The translations under genes were made by a program, and so were the position numbers. From Neoarius graeffei (taxonomy: Eukaryota > Chordata > Actinopteri > Siluriformes > Ariidae), in assembly GCF_027579695.1 (NCBI RefSeq), contig NC_083571.1, positions 50,699,297 through 50,763,296 of the forward strand: a stretch of DNA of 64,000 bases, in the 5' to 3' direction. A model generated the notes under the pieces. That model saw nothing but the letters and a program-made list of their open reading frames with translations. It did not search any database and was not told the DNA's origin. Shown in pieces: positions 11,480 through 21,641 of the stretch (its first letter is position 1; each line of letters opens with the position of its first letter).

Positions 11480-12590
11480 AGCCCCATAGAGTCATCCCCC
11501 TTCACGGACCAGGTCCACGCCCTCGCCACGGCCCAGCAGAGCCAGCACCCGGCGCTAGTCACCCTCCGAAAGGAGCAGGAGCACCGGTTCGACGCCCTGG
11601 TGCTGGCGCAGCAGGAAGACCGACAGGCATTCCGGCACCTCCTCGCGTCGGCGGGGTCCACCACCTCCACCGTCGCGGGCCCTTCTCCCCTCACCAAGAT
11701 GGGCCCGCATGACAACCCCAAGGCCTTCCTCACACTCTTCGAGCAGGCAGCAGAGGCTTCGGGCTGGCCGGTGGAACAGCGCGCGGCGCGCCTCCTCCCC
11801 CTGCTAACGGGCGAGGCGCAGCTGGCCGCACTACAGCTCCCCGCCGGCTGGTCTATGCGGACCTCCGCCAGGCCGTCCGCCAGTGGGTGGGGTGCACCCC
11901 GAACAACAGCGACAGCGCTTCCGCGCTCTGCGTCTGGAGGAAGTCGGCTGACTGTTCGCGTTTGGCCAGCAGCTCCGGGACGCCTGCTGGCGGTGGGTGA
12001 GGGCTGACAACCACAACGCCAAGGGGATCATCGATCAGGTGGTAATGGAGCAGTTCATCGCCCGCCTACCAGAGGGAACTGCGGAGTGGGTCCAGTGCCA
12101 CCACCCGGCGTCGCTGGATCAGGCTGTTGAGTTGGTGGAGGACCATTTGGCAGCTGTTCCGACGGCAGGACATCCTCTTCTTCCCTCTTCTCTCTCTCTC
12201 CTTCTCTCCTCCTGTGTCTCGTCCTCGCCCCGTTCCCCCAACGAGGAGGCGGGGGCCGGCCCCGCCCCAGCCGGTCCGTTGCACCCAAGGTGCCGGCCTG
12301 TTGCACCCGCGGTGCCCTCCCGTTTTTCCCTTCAATGTCCGTCTCTTCCCCCCCCCCCCCCCCCCCAGGTGAGTGAGCCCCAGAGCGCCGGTGCAGAGAG
12401 GAAGCCCGGGCCGGTTTGCTGGCGCTGCGCGGAGCCGGGCCACCTCCAACAGCAGTGCTCGGCGATGGAAGTGGGCGCGGTGGTTCGGATCCCCGATGTG
12501 CCAGGAGCCACCCTCGATCAGGCCGGAGCGTATCACATACCGGTGAGTATCCAAGGGGATACATATCAGGCTTTGGTGGACTCTGGCTGT
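11480..12590 (+). pseudogene. gag: gag region with CCHC zinc knuckle (broken)
   Basis: The capsid-like region is read at about 11580-11845 (FLTLFEQAAEASGWP, then LLPLLTGEAQLAALQLP). A frame break near 11845 is followed by a different frame from 11997 (IIDQVVMEQFIARLPEG). A CX2CX4HX4C knuckle, CWRCAEPGHLQQQC, lies at 12417-12458. A pyrimidine-rich linker ends in a C homopolymer at about 12350-12366. In the family, Gag packages the RNA. This copy cannot make one continuous Gag. Confidence 0.8.
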
Positions 12591-12960
12591 AATCAGACCT
12601 CAATTCACCAAAGCCTGGTGCAAGACGAGGCACTGGGGGGAGCACAGGGGGTGAAGGTGTTGTGTGTGCACAGGGATGTTCACAGCTACCCTTTAGTGTC
12701 GGTCCACATTCTTTTTCGAGGGGAAAAATTTAGAGTAAAGGCGGCGGTTAATCCTCGCCTCACCCACTTGATAATTTTGGGGACTAATTGGCCAGGATTC
12801 GGGGAGTTAATGAGCCATCTAGTGAAGAGTGGGTCCTGCCGTAGTTTAGCAGGGGGAGGTCCCAGTGTCGCTTTGGCGGGAGCAGCTGTTACAGAGCCGT
12901 CTACGTCATCTCCGCGTCAGAGTGAGGCAGCAGGCTCCTCCTCCCTCTCTTGGGGAATTC
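12530..12960 (+). pseudogene. Aspartic protease region
   Basis: In the same frame as the zinc knuckle, YQALVDSGCNQTSIH holds the catalytic D-S-G triad at 12579-12587. An ILGTNWPG-type block follows near 12775. The frame leaves this reading near 12950, before the integrase. Confidence 0.8.
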
Positions 12961-13890
12961 CTTGTGGATTTTCCGTTAGAGCAATCGCGAGACGAGTCTC
13001 TGCGGCATGCGCTTGACCAAGTGAGAGTAATCAATGGTCAAACGCTCCAGCCAAACGCCACCCGGTCCTTCCCCTATTTTTCTATTATGAAGGATAGGTT
13101 ATACCGAGTGACGCAGGACACTCAGACTAAAGAGCAAGTCACGCAGCTTTTGATTCCAAAGAGCCGCCGGGAATTGGTATTCCAGGCGGCGCACTTTAAT
13201 CCCATGGCTGGACACTTAGGGCAGGATAAGACACTAGCCCGACTAATGGCCTGGTTCTATTGGCCAGGGATTCACGGCAATGTCCGTAGGTGGTGTACGG
13301 CTTGCCGCGAATGCCAGTTGGTAAATCCAGCGGCCATTCCAAAAGTGCATTTGCGCCCTCTCCCATTAATCAAGACCCCGTTCGAAAGAATTGGGATGGA
13401 TCTCGTCGGGCCATTAGATCGGTCAACACGAGGGTACCGCTTTATTTTAGTTCTGGTTGACTATGCAACGCGATACCCAGAAGCAGTGCCTCTTCGCAAT
13501 ATCTCAGCATGCAGTATTGTGGAAGCGCTCTTCCAAGTCATCTCCCGAGTTGGAATCCCGAAAGAGATTCTGACTGACCAAGACACCTCGTTTATGTCAC
13601 GTACACTGAAGGAACTGTATGGGTTATTAGGTATTAAGCCGATCCGCACCAGCGTTTATCACCCACAAACGGACGGTTTAGTTGAATGGTTCAATCGCAC
13701 CCTCAAGAATATAATTAAAAAATTCATAAGTGAGGATGCACGTAATTGGGATAAATGGCTCGAACCCTTGTTATTTGCAGTGCGAGAGGTCCCCCAAGCT
13801 TCCACAGGGTTCTCCCCGTTCTAATTGTTATATGGGCATAAGCCACGCAGCATTCTGGATGTGCTGTGAGAAAATTGGGAGGAGGGACCT
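12955..13890 (+). pseudogene. Integrase, upstream of RT
   Basis: The open frame ending at 13824 holds the zinc-binding module (AHFNPMAGHLG, then CTACREC), followed by the catalytic core: Asp in GMDLVGPL, Asp in ILTDQDTSF and Glu in GLVEWFNRTLK, a D,D-35-E arrangement. The frame ends at a TAA near 13824, where GFSPF is cut short. Recognisable sequence goes on in other frames, so this is a nonsense mutation followed by a shift. In this element group the integrase inserts the cDNA. Confidence 0.88.
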
Positions 13891-13920
13891 TCACCTAGTA
13901 AAAATCAAATTCAATACGTT

Positions 13921-14250
13921 ATGGACCTGCGCGCAAAACTCCACCCACTCACACACCTAACCCAGGAGAATTTATGGCAGGCCCAAGAACGGCAAACACA
14001 CCTGTACGATAGGGGTACGTGCCTTAGGGAGTTTGCACCGGGAGATAAAGTTCTCGTACTGTTGCCCACATCGAGCTCCAAATTAATCACCAAGTGGCAA
14101 GGACCCTTTGAGGTCACATGGCGAGTCGGGAATGTCGACTACGAGGTGAGGCGAATGGACAGGGGTGGGGCACTACAGATTTACCACCTCAATCTGCTCA
14201 AACTCTGGAACGAGGAGGTCCCCATGGTGTTGGTGTCAGTGGTTCCAGAG
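13921..14250 (+). pseudogene. Integrase C-terminal GPY/F module
   Basis: The frame that continues into RT begins with the integrase tail. It includes GDKVLVLLP and the KWQGPFEV block typical of the GPY/F module, then the end 'YHLNLLKLW'. It lies directly before RT, which confirms the unusual gene order. Confidence 0.8.
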
Positions 14251-14289
14251 AAGGCGGAGCTGGGGCCAGAGGTTCAAAAGGGAACATTG

Positions 14290-15213
14290 GCATCGCGTAC
14301 CTCTCCGGTCCCCTCTGGGGACCACCTCTCCCTGACCCAACTTGCGGAGGTCGCCCAGTTGCAGACCGAGTTTTCGGACGTGTTCTCGCCCCTGCCCGGC
14401 CGCACCGACCTCACAGAGCACCACATTAAGACGCCCCCGGGGGTGGTAGTGCGCAGCCGCCCTTACCGGTTACCCAAACACAAGAAAAAAGTGGTTCAGG
14501 AAGAACTCGAGGCCATGCTCGAAATGGGCATCGTCGAGGAGTCCCACAGTGACTGGAGCAGCCCGGTGGTCTTGGTACCCAAGACCGACGGGTCGGTCCG
14601 GTTCTGTGTGGACTATCCGGTTCTGTGTGGAAAAGTCAACGCGGTGTCTAAATTCAACACGTACCCAATGCCTCGTATTGATGAGTTGCTCGATCAACTA
14701 GGCATGGCTCGCTTTTACTCAACACTGGATTTGACAAAGGGTTATTGGCAGATCCCCTTGACTCCATTATCCCGAGAAAAAACGGCCTTTTCCACACCGT
14801 TCGGCTTACACCAGTTTGTCACACTTCCTTTTGGGCTGTTTGGGGCACCCGCTACATTCCAGCGACTGATGGATAGGGTCCTCTGCCCCCACGCCACCTA
14901 TGCCGCCGCGTACCTAGACAACATCATTATTTATAGTAATGACTGGCAGCGGCACCTACAACACCTGAGGGCCGTCCTTAGGTCGCTGAGGCAGGCGGGT
15001 CTCACAGCCAACCTGAAGAAGTGTGCGATTGGGTGGGTGGAAGTACGGTATCTGGGCTTCCACTTGGGCAACGGGCAGGTGCGTCCCCAAATTAACAAGA
15101 CAGCAGCAACTGGGGCCTGCCCGAGGCCCAAGACCAAAAAGGGGGCGAGACCGTTCCTGCGGCTGGCTATCATAGGTTTATACCTAATTATTCGGACGTC
15201 ACCAGCCCGCTGA
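14290..15213 (+). pseudogene. Reverse transcriptase (YLDN active site)
   Basis: Classic Gypsy RT blocks are visible: PYRLPKHKKKVV, SDWSSPVVLVPK, FYSTLDLTKGYWQIPL, TPFGLHQFVTLPFGL. The active-site box at 14911-14922 reads Y-L-D-N instead of Y-L-D-D. A 15-bp direct repeat (14598-14612 and 14617-14631) has added a few residues in the FCVDY block without breaking the frame. Near 15150 a small indel shifts the connection to RNase H. Confidence 0.88.
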
Positions 15214-15705
15214 CTGATCTGACTAAAAAGGGGGCACCAGATCCGGTCCAGTGGACGGAGCAATGCCAGCGGGCTTTCTCTGAGGTGAAGGCTGCACTGT
15301 GCGGGGGGCCACTGTTACACTCCCCTGACTTTTCTCTCCCCTTTACATTGCAGACGGACGCATCGGACAGAGGGCTGGGGGCCGTTCTGTCCCAGGAGGT
15401 GGAGGGGGAGGACCGCCCCGTCCTGTACATAAGCAGGAAGCTGTCGGTGCGTGAGGGGCGCTACAGCACCATCGAAAAGGAGTGCCTGGTGATCAAGTGT
15501 GTGGTCCTCGCCCTCCGCTACTACCTCCTGGGGCGCTCTTTCACCCTCTGTTCGGACCACGCGCCCCTCCAGTGGCTCCACCGCATGAAGGATGCCAATG
15601 CGCGGATCACCCGTTGGTATCTGGCACTCCAGCCCTTTAATTTCAAGGTGGTCTACAGGCCGGGGGCACAGATAGTCGTGGAGGACTTCCTCGCCCGTCA
15701 AAGGG
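15214..15705 (+). pseudogene. RNase H domain
   Basis: FTLQTDASDRGLGAV, then YSTIEKECL, then CSDHAPLQWL and VVEDFLAR supply the expected acidic residues of a Gypsy RNase H. The frame is open here. It is followed by a G-rich run at about 15706-15717 and the 3' LTR. Confidence 0.88.
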
Positions 15706-15767
15706 GGGGGGGGGGGTGTCAGCTGCAGGCCGGACGGCTGCCTGGCCTGAGTCGGGTGGTGGGGGTA

Positions 15768-16072
15768 TGTGGCAGCGGGGGCGTGGTCAAGCATCGGTCT
15801 GTGACCGGAGGGCGGAGCCAGGGAGGGTAAGTAGCAGAATCACTGCACCTGATGTTGGTTAATCTATGTTTGTGTGTCTTCCCCAGTGACCACGCCCTAT
15901 ATAAGGAGAGAGAGAGAGCAGAGGAAGGAAGCTCTCTCCCTGACCTGACGACTCGTGTGTGTGTGTGGCTGAGAGAATGAATCGTTACTGAAAAGTACTA
16001 AATAGAGTTTTCTTGTGGAACTTAATTCTGGCCTGCCGTCTTTTCTGTGCTCCACCTCTTCGAACTGCTACA
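15768..16072 (+). repeat. 3' LTR
   Basis: Matches the 5' LTR with the same TG...CA ends. It lies just after a purine-rich 'gggtggtggggg' tract that fits the polypurine tract. The target duplication 'accta' follows at 16073-16077. Confidence 0.92.
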
Positions 16073-16077
16073 ACCTA

Positions 16078-16430
16078 TTACTTCTCAAGTCCCACATCCT
16101 TTCTTGAACCCAAACTGTGTCATCCCGATGTAACTCATTGCTTTTGTTTCTGCTCTTCTCTTCAATATACGCAGCATGATCTTAGATGCATGTACAATTA
16201 ATGCCATCGTTCTATTCTTTTTGGATTCTCGGGTATTCCTCACCTTTGGTATTGTTACCATCAAGAGTTCTGTGAATTCTGTAACCCCTATGAAAATAGG
16301 GAAACTAACATACCATAGATGTAGTGGTATGCAACTTCCTATAGAGGGCACATTATGCATCTCAGAGTAGAGCATCTTTCAAGTATGCGCTTCCTCTGCA
16401 CTCACTCTTCCACTTGAATCTTTTTTCCCG
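16078..16430 (-). pseudogene. LINE fragment, RT N-terminal part
   Basis: On the minus strand RTMALIVHASKIMLRILKRR and TQFGFKKGCGT match the start of a LINE reverse transcriptase. It is the upstream continuation of the fragment at 9997-11123, separated by the LTR element. Removing that element and one copy of the 5-bp duplication makes the LINE contiguous. Confidence 0.75.
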
Positions 16431-16439
16431 TGAACATGC

Positions 16440-17990
16440 CTTTAATCAGCTCCTGGTTTCTGGAATGAAATTGTAAAGAACATAAATGAAATTATTATTT
16501 TCATTTCACTGTACTTCTCAGTTTACCCTCTGCCAGAAATTCAGCTGTGAGCATGAAGGTGAAGAAGTTTTGTTGAGTTTTTCAGTCATTGGAACTCTGA
16601 TTGGTTTTTTGAATGACAAGATAGAATCTGGATCCAAGATGGCGAGCCCAGCCCAGTGAGACTGGACGATCGTGGAAGCGGTGTAGCCAACCATGCAATC
16701 TGTCCCAGAGAAGGAACCTGACTTGTTGATTCGTTCATCGAGATATCTGATAAGAGTATCCATACTGTTGACTCTACAACAGGTAGAATAGTCATAAGAG
16801 CACATCCTGTCCATGTTCAAGGAACTGAAATTTTGGAATCAGTACGCACACACTTGTTTGAGGAACTGAACTCTTTGGAGTCAATACACACAAGATTCGT
16901 GGAACTGATTCCTCTTTGGAAACACATACACACACACACACACAGGTTTATATGGATTAGACGGACTTTTTCTCCGAACAGGCCCGGTGGTGGTTTACAT
17001 GGACTACCCTTTCCTGAGGTCCTAGAGCAATGGGAGTTGGATTAAAACACTGCAAAAAATCTGAAAAAAAAAATTTAGGTCACTTCAGCATTCACGTACG
17101 GGCTACACAACTTCATACACAGCACCCCAATCATATTGTGGTTTACGTGGACAGTTCTCTTTTTGACAAATGTGTGACTTACGAGGACAAAACAAAACAT
17201 TTTTGGGTCTTTAAAGGGACAGTGACATCACTTTTAAATAGCTGATCATTAACATAAATACACACACCTGACAGCACAAAGCATTACTGGAACAGTTATT
17301 TTATTAACTATAAAGTGCTCTTAAACTTGAAATATTCAGCACGTATACACAATACTAAAATGTATCAGCATATAAACAAAAATATGTATAAAAATAACTG
17401 CACTTCGTAATTCTATTAATTATCTGGCTGCATATATGATTTGTTTTTGCAATGCCAATTGAATTATGTTAAAATGAACGTTAAACTGAACTGTAGTTAC
17501 ACAGATAGTCAACCACAGTCACAACTTTGAACGCTCACATTAACTTTCCTGCCAATACCCCATTATTATCGAACTTGCAAAGACCCATTTTAGAACAATG
17601 GATGCAAAGGTTGATAAAACCTTAAGGCATCAACACAACCCCAACAAAAAGAACAAACTATATGTTTACAGCAGTAGTTTTTGACTGCCCTTTTGCATGA
17701 ATATTTAAAAGTTATCTGGCTACATATGGAAATTTTTCATACAGCCAATTGCCAAAGTCAAACAGTTTCATTTTAAAGGTGTATTTGTTTGATGCAGAAA
17801 CATCATTTTGTTAGGGAGTGACAGTGACTAACAGCTACACAACAAAACCTTTTAAAACCCACAAGCTTTCCAGTGAAAATCAGATTCTTAACTAATTTAG
17901 AAAACCCACGTTGGAAACAGATGGATTTATGAAACGAGTGATTCCATCAACATAATCACAACATGTATACAAAAAACCCAGAGTGGATTC
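16440..17990. other. No clear gene; possible repeat at 16540-17050
   Basis: About 16540-17050 has repetitive wording ('ggaactgaa', 'cacacac' blocks) and may be an unidentified dispersed repeat. From 17220 to 17990 the sequence is AT-rich and would be the 3' flank or untranslated region of the minus-strand gene ending at 18000. Confidence 0.4.
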
Positions 17991-17999
17991 CCAGTGGAG

Positions 18000-18253
18000 T
18001 TACAGCTTTTGTTTCTGTGACTGCCTCTTTGCAGCTATTCCTCGGTTTCTGACAAAGTCCCTTATATTTTGCACTGTTCGTTGTTCTAAAACAGGGTCTT
18101 CTGCCAGCTTACAATGACTACATTCGTTTTTTGTGGCCAGTTTTCCTTTACTTATGTGATCCCTGAAATATCGCATGACTGCAGCAACCTCAGCCTTAGA
18201 CCACGGTTTCTTCAGCAATCTTCTGGACTCATGTTCTTGACCAGTGTCTTGTC
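18000..18253 (-). CDS. Last exon: SANT/Myb-like C-terminus of recombinase gene
   Basis: The acceptor 'tttaccag' precedes 18253 and the exon ends with TAA at 18000-18002. Entry phase 1 fits the donor of the 54-nt exon at 20816. The residues include KKPWSKAEVAAVMRYFRDHI, a Trp-containing helix resembling a SANT/Myb-like segment. Then ECSHCKLAEDPVL and TVQNIRDFVRNRG follow, and a basic end. This C-terminal block is common in teleost proteins that also carry the zinc fingers and recombinase fold seen upstream, as far as I recall. Its role is probably DNA or chromatin binding (inference). Confidence 0.75.
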
Positions 18254-18669
18254 CTGGTAAATACACAAAGTGAAAAAATATCACACAAAACACAATGAGT
18301 TGGCCAGTTGGAGCAATCACAACCTTAGTTGAACTAATGCCACAGATTTCTGTTAACTTGTTTGTGATTTTTTTATTTTATTTTCAGTTGACTACTCACT
18401 TTATTTGATTTTACACCTAGATTTGGCCAAGTCTTCATATTAGCTGCAGCTGACTTTAAGGTATACAAGTACCGTACATTAAGCACTGTACAAAGCTCTT
18501 AAAGTACAGTGAGGATGCTTTCAAAAACAATGCATAGCATGTAGTTTTTAATTCAACACTTAATTCTATACAAGGTGCAGTAAGCAGAAAAAGACCTATA
18601 AACCAATCTCTGGCACCACTACAGCAGGATCAGTTCTCCTTAGTACACCTGCACACAGTTTTCAGGTAC

Positions 18670-18677
18670 CTCTAGAA
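18670..18677. repeat. 8-bp hAT target duplication
   Basis: 'ctctagaa' here is repeated at 20322-20329, flanking the hAT element. Confidence 0.9.
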
Positions 18678-18949
18678 CAGAGGTGGGCAAACTACGGCCC
18701 GCGGGCCACATCCAGCCCGTTGGCGTTTTTAATCCGGCCCGCGGAAGACAATCATATAAACACGATTGAGCAGATCTATAAACTATAAGCGTCAGTGTTA
18801 CCACGTAGACAGGTGTTCTAGAGATCCGTCTTTCCAGTCAGTCGTATTCACGCGAGATTACATTTGCAGAGTGGTGCAGCGCGTGCCATGGAAGTCATTC
18901 TGGCGCCCGTGCCACCGATGATCTCGAGAACACAGGATAAAACTTTACA

Positions 18950-19195
18950 ATGAGTGGTCCTAAAAAAAGAAAAGTGGACAGTGAGTGCAGGGTGTTCAAT
19001 AAAGAATGGACAACTAAATATTTTTTGCTGAAGTCCGATCAAAGGCTGTATGCCTTATTTGCAAAGAAACCGTTGCAGTTTTAAAGGAATATAACATCAA
19101 ACGGCACTTTTCCTCCAAGCATGCTAATTATGCTAACAACCAGTCAGCGCAAGCACGGACGAATACAGCTCAGCGGTTGCTGAGTGAATGTGAGT
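18950..19195 (+). pseudogene. hAT transposase BED-finger exon (frameshifted)
   Basis: From ATG at 18950 the frame reads MSGPKKRKVDSECRVFNKEW, starting a BED-type DNA-binding segment. Near 19025 a one-base shift at a T run moves the reading to VCLICKETVAVLKEYNIKRH, which carries the C-x2-C and, with FSSKH, the His pair. A donor-like 'gaatgtgagt' at about 19187 suggests the first exon of a GTF2IRD2/ZBED-like hAT transposase. Downstream catalytic parts are absent. Confidence 0.7.
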
Positions 19196-19987
19196 ATTAA
19201 CACTTTCTCTTTTTAAAACTATGTTGGAGCTGTAATAAGATGGTAGTCACATGTTTACAGACATAATAATATAAAAAGTATAACTCTTAGTAATTTTGGT
19301 TGTCGTGGGTGGCTGCTGTAGTGCTGGTGTTTGTTTTTAAGTACCATGTGCTTTTGGGTGTCTGCTCCGCCCCTCATTTATGTCCCTGCCTGCTATTATA
19401 GGTGTATTATGAGCAGCTGACCTTGCTTCTGCTTATATCTGTTCCTGGACTTTTGCCTGTGGAGGTTATTCTGATCTATGAGTGGCCTTTTGGAATATGA
19501 AAACCTGTTTGGAACCTGTGTTTTGATTTTTTGAGGACTGGAAATATTTCAGTGAGTGACTTTGAACCTGAAAACCAGTTTGGAGTTTTTTGCTTTTTTG
19601 AGCTGTTTTGTTTGATTTTGTGGGCTGGATGGATCCAGTGCCAAACCACTGAACTGCAAACATGTTGGCATGGTGTGGTACCCAAACTGTTGGACTGCAA
19701 ACATTTTGGAATGGTGTGGTACCTCTCCTACTAATGGTGGTTGGTTGTACTGGCAGGCTGGAAGTGGATGGTTAAAAAACAAAACAAAAAACACTCAGGT
19801 GTAAATCTACAAGTTCAGTGAAATGTACAAAAATGATATGTACTGATATGTAATTTAGTTCAATTTAATGATATGCAATTTAGTTGTATGTATAAAATGA
19901 TACAAATATACAAATACACTGGCATCCTACTCATCCTGGCAGCTCAAAGATGTAATTTAAGAATTAAGTGTGCTACTTTTCTTACCA

Positions 19988-19989
<2 letters not shown>

Positions 19990-20068
<79 letters not shown>
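19990..20068. repeat. (GT)n microsatellite
   Basis: Interrupted GT run with a 'gagagtg' break near 20040, inside the hAT element. Confidence 0.95.
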
Positions 20069-20069
<1 letters not shown>

Positions 20070-20329
20070 ATTACTTTTCTGGATGGATCCAGTGCCAATC
20101 TATTGAACTGCAAGCATTTTTCTGCTCTGCCTTTGTTGACTGAGAACTAAAATAAATGTCAATCTGATCTGCATTTGGGTCTCTGTCAGTGAAGGCCTTA
20201 CAATAACACTAAAGCTTTTCCGGTTTGTGTTTGATATGTATGAATTTGGTGTTGGCCCGGCCCGCCTGGCAAATTTCAAAAGTCAATGTGGCCCCTGAGC
20301 CAAAAAGTTTGCCCACCCCTGCTCTAGAA

Positions 20330-20810
20330 GTTGCACGGCTGTGTCTCTGCACTGTGTCTCGTCATGTAATCCCAGATTGATGATGCTTTATGAATCTGGC
20401 TGTATGTTTGGGGCTGCTGTCATACAAGACACCTCACTGATGGTACTGCATGATGGATAAGAACCTAAACATCTAAAGTGCCAAAATCTTTTTTGACAGT
20501 CATCTACTTTATTAATTGGGATCACTTGTTGTACAGATGTGGTGCGGTTTGCTACTGCCTTTTTTTTTTTTTAATTAAATTAAAATTTTAGTTTAGGAGG
20601 CTGTATTGTGATGTGTTTTAAGTAGAAGACAATTGGGGCACCCATATATATCATACACTGTACTGAAACTGCAATATTGTTTTCTAGTCCTATATTTATT
20701 CCATTTTACATTATTTTTATATTTTATCCTTTTTGCAATTTCTATTTGCATTTTGCTTTTAATATTATCTTTTTGTGTCTTCTGTAAAGGTGCTTTACAA
20801 TCAAACTTGC
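20330..20810. other. Intron-like DNA, nothing seen
   Basis: T-rich non-coding sequence between the hAT element and the 54-nt exon. Confidence 0.5.
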
Positions 20811-20815
20811 CTTAC

Positions 20816-20869
20816 CTTCAGACAGAGGGACAGTCTCAGTTACTGTCGATGTAACAGATGACACTGTTC
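20816..20869 (-). CDS. 54-nt linker exon of recombinase gene
   Basis: Bounded by acceptor 'tttggcag' and donor 'ctgaag|gtaagg'. Entry and exit are both phase 1, and only this phase is open (TVSSVTSTVTETVPLSE). It joins in frame to the last exon at 18253 (S-E-G-Q-D). It is Ser/Thr-rich with no domain. Confidence 0.6.
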
Positions 20870-20950
20870 CTGCCAAACACATAATTTGACAAAAGTTTTT
20901 TTAATGAGCAAAAAATTATCAACAGAAACACAACTATAAAGTGAGGTAAC

Positions 20951-21109
20951 TTCCCAAAATCACTAATGTCATGGACTTGCTCTGTGATAGAGTCTGAGGG
21001 AGCATCCACAGGTTCACTAGTCCCACACTCTGATGCCATGAATGCTGTGCCACTGTCATCGGATTCGCTCTCACTTCCTTGGCGTCAGTGTCACTGAATG
21101 GAATTTCGT
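20951..21109 (-). CDS. Linker exon of recombinase gene (probably frameshifted)
   Basis: Acceptor 'tttcctag' and donor 'gggaa|gttacc' give a 159-nt exon with phase 1 at both ends, so it can be read through in the frame starting DEIPFSDTDAKEV. From about 21085 another frame looks more native (SESESDDSGTAFM, then SEPVDAPSDSITEQ). I suspect a one-base deletion near 21085. With that, the exit phase would not match the next exon, so the model here is uncertain. Confidence 0.45.
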
Positions 21110-21114
21110 CTAGG

Positions 21115-21640
21115 AAATGGTATTCGTACAATTCACATGAACAGCTTGGCAAAAAATTTAATAACTTAATATTGGCAATAGTATTTTAGCCCAATCTATG
21201 TAGTATACGTAATGTCGTCCACTTGTGATTGACCTGTCATTATGTTGTGTGGACAAGATAGAATTTAATCATTTGTGCACACAGATTAACATCATAAAAA
21301 TATCAGGACTTCGATGACTCTATAATTTGGGTCATTACAATTGAAATATTAATTTGGATAACAATAACATTAGTAAAATTATTACACAGTATGATGCTGT
21401 TAACACAATACAACTGAGAGCCATTAAACCATAATATTGAATTTTTGCCCAATCTTATTATAGGCTTTTATGTTTGTATTTCTGAGCTGTAGACGTTGGC
21501 TTTTATTTGGACCTTTTGTTTGCTTAGAAAAGTTTGGTGATCACTGTTCTAAAGCATCCATGTGCCTCTAAATTAATATTAAAAAAAAAAACAAATAAAT
21601 ATTCTCAGAAAATATCTGCAAGTGCTAATTTCTGCACAAA
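21115..21640. other. Intron-like DNA, nothing seen
   Basis: AT-rich sequence between exons. I see no coding signal. Confidence 0.45.
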
Positions 21641-21641
21641 C

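Larger units (their letters stand above)
11129..16072 (+). mobile_element. Ty3/Gypsy LTR retrotransposon, Gmr1-like domain order
   Basis: A full-length element of 4,944 bp with LTRs at 11129-11439 and 15768-16072 and a perfect 5-bp target duplication. Internal order is gag, protease, integrase, GPY/F module, reverse transcriptase, RNase H. Integrase upstream of reverse transcriptase is the Ty1/copia-like order, known within Gypsy for the Gmr1 group of deuterostomes. By eye the LTRs differ at about 17-19 aligned positions plus small indels, roughly 6 percent. The element has several frameshifts, a nonsense codon and an altered RT active site, so it is non-autonomous now. It is inserted in a LINE. 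Confidence 0.92.
18678..20321 (+). mobile_element. hAT transposon, internally deleted
   Basis: The ends CAGAGGTGGGCAAACT and AGTTTGCCCACCCCTG form imperfect terminal inverted repeats. With the exact 8-bp duplication they define a hAT element of 1,644 bp. A BED-finger exon remains near the left end and the rest of the transposase is missing. A long GT repeat lies inside. It sits in the last intron of the minus-strand recombinase gene. Confidence 0.9.

Noticed and set aside
12055-12645. 196-residue minus-strand frame opposite gag
   Set aside because: It is a shadow of GC-rich gag/protease sequence with Pro/Arg-rich, domain-free residues.
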